Of a DNA stretch of 64,000 bases, positions 42,330 to 49,277 are shown piece by piece. Below the pieces are notes generated by a model that did not search any database, was not told the origin of the DNA, and saw nothing but the letters and a program-made list of their open reading frames with translations. Location of the stretch: the NCBI GenBank assembly GCA_021324655.1, contig JAJPIP010000017.1, positions 27,485 through 91,484 of the forward strand. Direction: 5' to 3'. The stretch's first letter is position 1; each line of letters begins with the position of its first letter. This stretch comes from Pseudomonadota bacterium. Its GTDB lineage: Bacteria > Chloroflexota > UBA5177. A program made the position numbers and the translations under genes.

Positions 42330-43955
42330 GTGTCAACGTATCTCGCGCAACCCTGTGATGAGGGCGTCGTCCGTGCCGAGCGAACGACCTCTCCGGCTCC
42401 TGCCGTTGCCGGCCGCTGGGTGCTGGCCGCCACCATCCTCGGCTCCAGCATGGCCTCAATTGACGGCACGGTGGTGAACGTCGCCCTGCCCTACCTCCAG
42501 ACCGACCTCAAGGCGACGGTGGCGGGCGTGCAGTGGGTGATCGAGGCCTACTCCCTCTTTCTGGCGGCGCTGCTGCTGGTCGGAGGCTCACTGGGCGACC
42601 GCCTGGGACGAAGGTTCGTCTTTCTCGCCGGCACGGTCATCTTTACCGCCGCCTCGATCATCTGCGGGCTCGCGCCCGGTCTCTCCAGTCTCATCGCGGC
42701 GCGTTCGATGCAGGGGATGGGCGCCGCGCTCCTGGTCCCCGGCAGCCTGTCCATCATCAGCTCGGTTTTTCCTGTGGCGCAGCGGGGACGGGCCATCGGC
42801 ACGTGGGCCGGTTTTTCCGCGATCACGACCGGTCTGGGACCGGTGGCGGGCGGCTGGCTGGTGCAGAATGTCTCCTGGCGCGCCATCTTCTTTCTCAACG
42901 TTCCGCTGGCGATGGCCGTCGTGCTGATCTCCCTGCGCTGGGTGCCCGACACGAAGGACGAGACAACCGGCGGCACCGACTGGTGGGGGGCGCTGCTGGC
43001 GACGGTGGGTCTGGGCGGAATCGTCTTCGGATTGATTCAGGCGACATCCGGCTCCCCGGTGTGGCTCGTTTGGGGGGCCGGCACTCTCGGCATCGCGTCG
43101 CTCGTCGCCTTTGTCCTCGTGGAGCAGCGCGTCCCGTTTCCCATGATGCCTCTCTCCCTCTTTCGCTCGCGCACCTTCCTGGGCACGAACCTGCTCACCC
43201 TCCTCCTCTACGGTGCACTGGGAGGCGTGCTTTTCTTCGTGCCTTTCGACCTCATTCGCATCCAGGGGTACAGTGCGACTGCGGCGGGCGCGGCCCTCCT
43301 TCCTTTTATCGTCATCATGTTTACACTCTCCCGGTGGAGCGGCGGTCTCATTGATCGCTACGGCGCGCGGCTCCCGCTCATGGTCGGCCCCGCCCTTGCC
43401 GGGATCGGATTTGGCCTCTTTGCTCTCCCCGGCATCGGCGGCTCGTACTGGACGACGTTTTTCCCTGCCATCGTCGTCATGGCGCTCGGTATGTCGGTCG
43501 CAGTGGCTCCTCTAACGACGGCGGTGATGAACGCCGTGGATCGGGAGCATGTCGGATCGGCTTCCGGCATCAATAACGCGGCCTCCCGTGTGGCGGGTTT
43601 GCTGGCCATTGCGGTATTTGGCATCATCGCCGTGGCCGTCTTCCGTCTCAACCTCGGGCATGCGCTGAGGAGCCTGCCGCTAACCGCATCCGCCCGGCAG
43701 GCCTTGCTGCAGCAGGCGGACAAGTTGACCGGCCTGCCGGTCCCACCACACCTGTCCTCGATCGATGCCGCCATGGTTCATCAGGCGATGGCGACGGCGT
43801 TCGTCGGTAGCTTCCGTGTCCTCATGCTGATCGGGGGCAGTCTGGCCGTCCTCAGCGCCGCCGTGGCCGGTTTGACCATCGGGGGCGGCAAGCAGAGGGC
43901 ACCGGCCGACGTGAGTCCAGAGGAAGAACCCTCGACACCTTCTGCCGCGTCGTGA
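42330..43955 (+). CDS. MFS multidrug exporter (DHA2, EmrB/QacA type), third gene
   Basis: 541 residues from GTG 42330, with GGAG seven bases ahead; an open frame extends back to 42069 but encodes a His/Arg/Pro-rich stretch without helices. Canonical 14-helix profile: SMASIDGTVVNVALPYLQTDL (motif D1), QWVIEAYSLFLAALLLVGGSLGDRLGRRFVFLAG (motif A), ARSMQGMGAALLVPGSLSIIS (motif B region), TTGLGPVAGGWLVQNVSWRAIFFLNVPLA (motif C). It lacks the inter-helix insertion of the two upstream copies and so belongs to a different branch. Likely part of the same MarR-controlled cluster, though 311 bases separate it from the hydrolase. Confidence 0.92.
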   Translation: MSTYLAQPCDEGVVRAERTTSPAPAVAGRWVLAATILGSSMASIDGTVVNVALPYLQTDLKATVAGVQWVIEAYSLFLAALLLVGGSLGDRLGRRFVFLAGTVIFTAASIICGLAPGLSSLIAARSMQGMGAALLVPGSLSIISSVFPVAQRGRAIGTWAGFSAITTGLGPVAGGWLVQNVSWRAIFFLNVPLAMAVVLISLRWVPDTKDETTGGTDWWGALLATVGLGGIVFGLIQATSGSPVWLVWGAGTLGIASLVAFVLVEQRVPFPMMPLSLFRSRTFLGTNLLTLLLYGALGGVLFFVPFDLIRIQGYSATAAGAALLPFIVIMFTLSRWSGGLIDRYGARLPLMVGPALAGIGFGLFALPGIGGSYWTTFFPAIVVMALGMSVAVAPLTTAVMNAVDREHVGSASGINNAASRVAGLLAIAVFGIIAVAVFRLNLGHALRSLPLTASARQALLQQADKLTGLPVPPHLSSIDAAMVHQAMATAFVGSFRVLMLIGGSLAVLSAAVAGLTIGGGKQRAPADVSPEEEPSTPSAAS

Positions 43956-43980
43956 CCGAGGACCCCGCGACACCTCGGAC

Positions 43981-44009
43981 TTGACGGATGCCGGCGGCGG
44001 TACGATACT
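43981..44009 (+). promoter_or_regulatory. Sigma-70-type promoter for truncated sensor gene
   Basis: TTGACG (43981-43986), 17-bp spacer, GATACT (44004-44009), 51 bases before the ATG at 44061, which is preceded by GAACGAGGAC. A good housekeeping promoter match. It separates this two-gene unit from the exporter cluster. Confidence 0.65.
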
Positions 44010-44060
44010 GCACTAGCTCCGTCCAGCGATCCGGTCAAGCCTCATGACAGGAACGAGGAC

Positions 44061-45296
44061 ATGAGAGATCAAGTCAAGAGCGCCGCCAGGTCCGGCGACC
44101 GGTGGCAGCAGGTCGCACGGCTCGCGTGGCTGCTGGTGGCGATTCTGGGGCTGATCCTGTTGGTGCCGGACGTGCCGGACACTCTCGCCCTGGTGCGGCA
44201 CCTCTGCACGGCGAGTACCCTCCTGGACTGTTCGAACTCGCAGATTACGGCTCCTGCGGCACGTGCTCTCGAGCGCGCCGGCGTCGCTCTTGACGTGTAC
44301 GCGGCCTACATGGTCGGGCTGCAGTTGTTCACGATCGCGGTTGCCTATGTCGTCGGAATCGCTCTCATGGTGCGTCGCTCTCCCGATCGCATGGTTCTCG
44401 TCGCCGCCTTCGCCTGTCTGGCCGTCGGCAATCTGCAGGCCCCTCCTGGCTTCTGGGGAGAGGCCACCGCCATTTTCTCCTTAGCCGGCAACTTCATGGT
44501 GGGCCTGTTCTTCTTCCTCTTCCCCTCCGGCCGCTTCGTCCCACGTTGGTCGCTGGTCCTGTTCAGCGCGTATCTGGCGGCGCACTTCGTCAACAGCAAT
44601 GCCGGATGGGCAGTCGCGCTCTACGCCGTGAGCACCGTCAGCATCATCGGGCTGCAGGTGTACCGCTACCACTGGATTTCGACGCCGGTGCAGCGCCAGC
44701 AGACCAAGCTGGTCATTCTCGGCATCGGAACCTACATCGCCATTTTCGTGATAGCGCTCGTCGTCTACATGGGCGATGCAGGCCTCGCGCGGCAGCCCAT
44801 CGCGTACCTCCTCCTGGCGACCGTCACCGAACTGGCTCCGCTCCCGATTCTGCTGAGCATCGGGCTGGCGATCCTGCGCTACCGCCTGTGGGACGTCGAC
44901 GTCCTGATCAACCGCTCCCTCGTCTACGGGACGCTCACCGTGAGCCTGGCCGCGCTGTATGTCGGGTGCGTGATCGGGCTCGAGGCGCTCTCCCGCCTCA
45001 TCTCCGGTCAGCAGTCCCAGCTGGCCGTCGCCGTCTCGACGCTCCTCATCGCCGCTCTCTTCAACCCGTTGCGGCACCGCATTCAGGGTCTCATCGCGCG
45101 GACCTTCTACCGACGCAAGTACGATGCGACTCACGTGCTGGCGCAGTTTGGAGACACCTGCAAGGACCAGACGGATCTTGAGCAGCTGCAGGCCGGATTA
45201 CTGCAGGTGGTGGATGAGACCATGCGCCCGCGCCACGTTGCGCTCTGGCTCGCCCAACCCGGCACCGTAGACAATGTGAATGGAGGCTGGATATGA
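44061..45296 (+). CDS. Multi-helix membrane sensor module without a kinase domain, copy A
   Basis: 411 residues. About eight to nine hydrophobic helices in the first 320 residues, with two conserved blocks that in Chloroflexi-type histidine kinases lie before the kinase: ILRYRLWDVDVLINRSLVYGTLTVSLAALYVG and FYRRKYDATHVLAQFGDTCKDQTDLEQLQAGLLQVVDETMRPRHVALWL. In those proteins GAF and kinase domains follow; here the protein ends 15 residues later, so no phosphorylation domain exists. Cys residues near the start (HLCTASTLLDCSNS) may form a disulfide outside. A paralogue is at 62 kb. The stop codon overlaps the start of the NTF2-like gene. Possibly a signal-binding partner of a separate kinase. 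Confidence 0.75.
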   Translation: MRDQVKSAARSGDRWQQVARLAWLLVAILGLILLVPDVPDTLALVRHLCTASTLLDCSNSQITAPAARALERAGVALDVYAAYMVGLQLFTIAVAYVVGIALMVRRSPDRMVLVAAFACLAVGNLQAPPGFWGEATAIFSLAGNFMVGLFFFLFPSGRFVPRWSLVLFSAYLAAHFVNSNAGWAVALYAVSTVSIIGLQVYRYHWISTPVQRQQTKLVILGIGTYIAIFVIALVVYMGDAGLARQPIAYLLLATVTELAPLPILLSIGLAILRYRLWDVDVLINRSLVYGTLTVSLAALYVGCVIGLEALSRLISGQQSQLAVAVSTLLIAALFNPLRHRIQGLIARTFYRRKYDATHVLAQFGDTCKDQTDLEQLQAGLLQVVDETMRPRHVALWLAQPGTVDNVNGGWI

Positions 45297-45721
45297 CCGA
45301 CGGGGCCGATGCCCTCACCCTGGCCCGGCAGCTGCTCGATGCGCTCAATCGGGGGGATCGGGACGGAATGAAGGCTCTGCTGGCCGAGGACGTCGTCCAG
45401 ACCGAGCCCCTGACGGATGCTGTCATCAGGGGACCGACGGCAGTGATCGACGACATCTGGTCGATGCGCAATAGTTTTCCCGATCTCCATAACGAGATCG
45501 CCGATGGTTTCGCCTGCGGCAACCGCGCTGTCGTGGAGTTTACCGCGGCCGGTACCTACGAACCGTATACCTATGGGGCCGGGGCGAAGAAGGTGACCTG
45601 GCGCGGCTGCCTGATCATCCGAGTGACGGACAGGCTCATTGACCGTGTCGACGTCTACCTCGACTGGCTGCTGCCCGTCGAGCAACTGGGCGAACTGGCG
45701 TTTGCGGCGCCGCGCCACTGA
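45293..45721 (+). CDS. SnoaL/NTF2-like small protein
   Basis: 142 residues, overlapping the sensor gene by four bases (ATGA), so translationally coupled. Alpha+beta barrel of the SnoaL-like ketosteroid-isomerase fold: ALTLARQLLDALNRGDRDGMKALLAEDVVQ, IRGPTAVIDDIWSMRNSFPDLHNEI, AVVEFTAAGTYEPYTYGAGAKKVTWRGCLIIRV, DRLIDRVDVYLDWLLPVEQLG. Such domains bind small hydrophobic ligands or act as cyclases/isomerases; the presence of Asp and His near the pocket is compatible with catalysis but a substrate cannot be named. Pairing with the membrane sensor suggests ligand delivery or signal processing, which is speculative. Confidence 0.82.
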   Translation: MTDGADALTLARQLLDALNRGDRDGMKALLAEDVVQTEPLTDAVIRGPTAVIDDIWSMRNSFPDLHNEIADGFACGNRAVVEFTAAGTYEPYTYGAGAKKVTWRGCLIIRVTDRLIDRVDVYLDWLLPVEQLGELAFAAPRH

Positions 45722-45844
45722 CCTCCGGCCGTCCGCAAGATTTGGCGCTCTCGCTCGTCTCAACTATCGACACGGATTTCCGTGGCAACCATCCCCACCT
45801 CTCACCGTCCGCTCCCACCTCCTAGCTTCGTCCGAGGATTGTCC

Positions 45845-45979
45845 ATGATCTCTCTCCCCAGTTACTCCTCGTCCCGCTTCCTGACCAACAGCAGCCGGCT
45901 CCTTCTTGGGCTCGCGTTGGTCACCCTCTTCTTGGTTGTCGCCTGCGCGGTGAGCATGGTGGCCGCCGTCGGAGGCTGA
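45845..45979 (+). CDS. 44-residue single-helix membrane peptide
   Basis: ATG at 45845 with CCGAGGATTGTCC upstream (GAGG at seven bases). The peptide has a Ser-rich polar start (ISLPSYSSSRFLTNSSR) and one strong helix (LLLGLALVTLFLVVACAVSMVAAV) ending in Gly-Gly. The stop is 3 bases before the stop of the convergent oxidoreductase gene. An upstream in-frame ATG at 45782 is also possible. No homology can be claimed; the ribosome-binding site and clean hydrophobic pattern support translation. Confidence 0.5.
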   Translation: MISLPSYSSSRFLTNSSRLLLGLALVTLFLVVACAVSMVAAVGG

Positions 45980-45982
45980 TCG

Positions 45983-47377
45983 CTACACTGTCGGCTTGAT
46001 GTTCTGGTTCATGTGGAAGAAGTTCGTCGGGTCGTAGCGATTCTTGACCTCGACGAGCCGGGCATAGGTGGCCGGCGGGTAGGCCTCAGCCACGCGGCCC
46101 TCTTGCCCCAATTCATTCACATACGTGCCGTTCATGTGCGGCCGCAGCGCCTCGTGGAATGACCTGGCCCACGCCATATGACGCTCGCTGTCGGCGGGGT
46201 CGGGCCATACCGCGAAGATGTAGACGCTGAATGCCGTATCGCGATGCCCCAACGCCGTGGCATCCTCCGGGACACGGCTTATGGCGCCACCCCACGGATT
46301 GAGCGGCACGATGGACAGCGGTGACGTCAGGTGTGTGCCGTACTGAACGATCGTGTCGATGACGTCGTCCGACAGACCGGTGAGGTTCGCCGCCTTGAGG
46401 AAGACCTGCTGGTGCCAGGGCGCCGCATCGTCGATCAGCGACTGCAGCACGGTGTAGGGCATGGGCCCCGTCAAATCGGCTGCCGGCGGGAGCGCGGCGC
46501 GGAGCGGGGCGATCAGTTGCTGCCCGGTCTCGATATCACCGACATAGCAGACGATCACCCCGACGGCGGGCTGCAGTCGCAATGACTCGGGAACGAAGGG
46601 CGCGGGCGGTGCCGTCATGAGAGCGACCGTCACACACAGCTCGTCCGGCGCGTCCGCCATCCACTCGCGGTAGAAGCGGAGAATCTCGGCCGCTTGCTCC
46701 GCGGGATAGAGGAGCATCCCGCCCAGAATGATCGGTCCCACGGGATGCAGCCGGTACTCGAACGACGTGACCACCCCGAAGTTGCCGCCGCCGCCCCGCA
46801 CCGCCCAGAAGAGGTCCGGATGGTGCTCGCTGTCCACCGTGAGCAGACGTCCGCCGGCGGTGACGAGGTCGACGGAGAGGAGATTGTCGACGGTCGCGCC
46901 GAGGAGGCGCATCAGGTGCCCGACCCCGCCGCCCAGCGTGAGTCCGCCAATGCCGGTGTCCGACACCTGGCCGCCCGTCACCGCCAGTCCGAATGCCTGG
47001 GTCTCGTGATCCAGGTCTCCCCACAGGCAGCCGGCCTCGGCTCGTACCGTCCGGCCCTCGGGATCGACGCGAATGCCCTTCATCAGGGACATGTCGAGCA
47101 TCAACCCACCATCGGCGACCGCGCTGCCGGTGGCGTTGTGCCCGCCCCCGCGGACGGAAAAGACCAGGCTGGTCTCGCGGGCGAAGTTGACGGCCGCGAT
47201 GACATCGGCCACGCCGGCGGCGCGGATAATGAGCGCCGGCCGCCGGTCGATCATGCCGTTCCACACGGTCCGGGCGGCATCATATCCGTCCTCGCCGGGA
47301 AAGAGCACCTGTCCCCGCACGCCCGCGCGCAGCGCCGCCAGCGCACCGCTACTGACTACCGTCTCGCCGATCGTCAT
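45983..47377 (-). CDS. FAD-linked oxidoreductase, berberine-bridge (BBE) family
   Basis: 464 residues from the ATG at 47377, preceded by AAGGAGG six bases away; an ATG at 47425 in frame is not needed. FAD-binding PCMH domain: RPALIIRAAGVADVIAAVNFARE, then SVRGGGHNATG, whose His carries the 8-alpha covalent FAD link, and DTGIGGLTLGGGVGHLMR; the second covalent Cys of plant BBE enzymes is absent, so the flavin is probably held by His only. Substrate domain ends with the BBE motif YPPATYARLVEVKNRYDPTNFFHMNQNIKP. Oxidises sugars, alcohols or secondary metabolites with O2. A dyad at 47.48 kb lies upstream. Confidence 0.92.
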   Translation of the reverse strand: MTIGETVVSSGALAALRAGVRGQVLFPGEDGYDAARTVWNGMIDRRPALIIRAAGVADVIAAVNFARETSLVFSVRGGGHNATGSAVADGGLMLDMSLMKGIRVDPEGRTVRAEAGCLWGDLDHETQAFGLAVTGGQVSDTGIGGLTLGGGVGHLMRLLGATVDNLLSVDLVTAGGRLLTVDSEHHPDLFWAVRGGGGNFGVVTSFEYRLHPVGPIILGGMLLYPAEQAAEILRFYREWMADAPDELCVTVALMTAPPAPFVPESLRLQPAVGVIVCYVGDIETGQQLIAPLRAALPPAADLTGPMPYTVLQSLIDDAAPWHQQVFLKAANLTGLSDDVIDTIVQYGTHLTSPLSIVPLNPWGGAISRVPEDATALGHRDTAFSVYIFAVWPDPADSERHMAWARSFHEALRPHMNGTYVNELGQEGRVAEAYPPATYARLVEVKNRYDPTNFFHMNQNIKPTV

Positions 47378-47473
47378 CACAGTCCTCCTTGGGTTGATCC
47401 CGATCTCTGCGCGCAGTATGGCCACCGGCTTGACTGATGTCTATAAACTGGCAGTACGCATACCGATACAGCG

Positions 47474-47489
47474 GCTGATACAGATCAGC
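47474..47489. promoter_or_regulatory. Palindrome upstream of BBE oxidoreductase gene
   Basis: GCTGAT-ACAG-ATCAGC is a 6-bp inverted repeat about 97 bases before the oxidoreductase ATG and close to the sulfotransferase stop. Next to it GATACAG occurs twice 12 bases apart (47465-47471 and 47477-47483). It may bind a TetR- or MarR-like regulator, but no regulator gene is adjacent. Confidence 0.35.
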
Positions 47490-47516
47490 TCCGCTGGGGA
47501 AGAAGGGCGCGGCCGG

Positions 47517-48155
47517 CTACGAGCCGCGCTGGATGTCGCGTCGCTGCTGGAACGACTCTGTGTCGTTGAGGTGCGGAAACTCCAGGCCATCGGGAACCGG
47601 GACGCCGAGAAACGCGCAGAGCGGTTCCCATCCCTGTGAGACCTCGTAAACGAGCAGGCGATTGGGGTCGACCGTCTCCCGGACCGTCTCGATGTGCCGG
47701 GTGAAGATGTCGATGGCGTGCGCGCGATCCAGCACCTGCCCGTGGAAAATGCCGTTCCACAGGATGGTGTCGGCCATATGGCGGTGGGCGCGCATCTCGG
47801 GGGAGATGTCCTCCTCGGTGGCGCGGGCGCCGGACGGAAAGATCGTGTCGCGTCCGCTCTGGTACCAGCGCTCCGGGTCGCGCACCGTCAGAATCACCCT
47901 GGCATCCGGATACTGTCCCATCAAGTCGCGGTAGAAGGCAGACGCCGGCCAGTCCACCGCCGACTGGTAGCCGGCGAAGAGGGCATCCCAGTCAACACGC
48001 TGTCCGTCGCCGGCCGCCTGCCAGACCGGAACATGCTCCGGGTGCTGAAATACCTCGGCCATGTGGTACGTGGGTCCGAAGCCCAGCTGTTCGAGGGCGG
48101 TCTTCAGGGAATAAGTGCCGGTCCGGCCGAAACCGGCGCCGATGACACGGAGCAT
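47517..48155 (-). CDS. Sulfotransferase family protein
   Basis: 212 residues from the ATG at 48155 with CGAGG six bases ahead; the long open frame upstream of it has no signs of coding. PAPS-binding loop: RVIGAGFGRTGTYSLKTALEQLG (P-loop-like GxGRTGTxSLKxAL), a 3'-phosphate site VILTVRDPERWYQSGRDTIF, and the C-terminal VYEVSQGWEPLCAFLGVPVPDGLEFPHLND. This is the eukaryotic-like small sulfotransferase/NAD-dependent epimerase-like group common in bacteria. The acceptor is unknown. It would need PAPS from sulfate activation genes, which are not in this window. Confidence 0.86.
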   Translation of the reverse strand: MLRVIGAGFGRTGTYSLKTALEQLGFGPTYHMAEVFQHPEHVPVWQAAGDGQRVDWDALFAGYQSAVDWPASAFYRDLMGQYPDARVILTVRDPERWYQSGRDTIFPSGARATEEDISPEMRAHRHMADTILWNGIFHGQVLDRAHAIDIFTRHIETVRETVDPNRLLVYEVSQGWEPLCAFLGVPVPDGLEFPHLNDTESFQQRRDIQRGS

Positions 48156-48326
48156 CTGGTACCTCGTGCGCCTGCGATCGACGATCTGCGGAGAGCCGTG
48201 CGGCGCGCTTCTCTCAGCGTGGCAGAGAACGGCGCATACCGGCAAATGAGACGGAACTTTATAGGACACGACTCTGCTCTCTCCCTCGGCGCGCGACTCG
48301 CAGGTGAAACCCGGGCATGATGGGGT

Positions 48327-49121
48327 GTGAGTGCCGTCGCCCTCGCCCTGGTGCTGGCCGCAGCCGTCTTCCACGCCGGCTGGAATCGACTGCTCCATGG
48401 AGCTGAGGATCGGCTGGCCGCCATCGCCGTCTCCGGCATCATCGCCGGCCTTCTCCTCTCACCCGCGACCGTCGCCGCGCCTCCGCGCCACGTGCTGCCC
48501 CTGGTCGCGCTGTCGGCGGCTGCCGAAACTGCCTATGCCCTGTGTCTCACGGCCGCCTACGCGCGGGGCGCGCTCTCGCTCACCTATCCAATCGGCCGTG
48601 GCACGGCTCCCTTGCTGGTCACCGTGGGCGGACTCTTCGTTCTCGCCCAGCGACCCTCCATCGTGACGGTCGCGGGAGCGGGAGCACTCCTGGCAGGACT
48701 GACGCTGGTGGCAACGGCGGGCGATCATCCGCGGCGTGGGACGGCGGTGGGTTTCGCGGTGCTGACGGGCACGGCGATCGCGAGCTATTCCCTCATCGAC
48801 GCCCGGGCGGTAGAGGTCACATCACCGGCCGGGTATCTCGGGCCCGTCCTCTTCCTCTCCGGTCTGGCGCTGACTGCCATCGTCCATCATCCCGCACGGC
48901 TTCGCGCCGCCCTGCGTCCCGGTCTGCTGATCGCCGTCGGCAGCGTGACTGCCTACCTGCTCGTCCTGTTTGCCTTCCAGCGTGCCCATGCGGGACGGGT
49001 GGCCACTATTCGCGAGGTGTCCGTCTTGCTGGCCATCCTGATAGCGAGAGAGAAGACAGGGCGACAGGTGTGGCTGGGGGGAGTGCTTGTCGTCGCCGGC
49101 GCCGTTCTGGCTGCCGCGTGA
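48327..49121 (+). CDS. EamA-type DMT transporter
   Basis: 264 residues from GTG 48327; ten short hydrophobic helices in two repeats, as in the drug/metabolite transporter superfamily. First repeat: ALALVLAAAVFHAGWNRLLHG, ALCLTAAYARGALSLTYPIGRGTAPLLVTVGGLFVLAQRPS; second: GFAVLTGTAIASYSLIDARAV, LLVLFAFQRAHAGRVATIREVSVLLAILIAREKTG, VWLGGVLVVAGAVLAA. The P-I-x-R-G element is typical of amino-acid or metabolite exporters. Substrate unknown. The upstream gap (48156-48326) has no clear promoter. Confidence 0.86.
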   Translation: MSAVALALVLAAAVFHAGWNRLLHGAEDRLAAIAVSGIIAGLLLSPATVAAPPRHVLPLVALSAAAETAYALCLTAAYARGALSLTYPIGRGTAPLLVTVGGLFVLAQRPSIVTVAGAGALLAGLTLVATAGDHPRRGTAVGFAVLTGTAIASYSLIDARAVEVTSPAGYLGPVLFLSGLALTAIVHHPARLRAALRPGLLIAVGSVTAYLLVLFAFQRAHAGRVATIREVSVLLAILIAREKTGRQVWLGGVLVVAGAVLAAA

Positions 49122-49277
49122 CAGCCGCGACCTCCAGAGCCTCCGTTCTCGCGAGACACGCCGCGGCCGGAGCAGGCCGCAATGAATTGCGTTGTAGGGA
49201 CGATCGTCCTCCCATGCGAAGGACGAATGGCCGTTTTCCCCGCGCGAGGTTCCCTGTTTACTGACGTCAATTAGTCG

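Noticed and set aside
49198..49209. Perfect palindrome GGACGATCGTCC before the GGDEF-EAL gene.
   Set aside because: A 12-bp palindrome in GC-rich DNA is not rare, and no promoter element or second copy supports a function.
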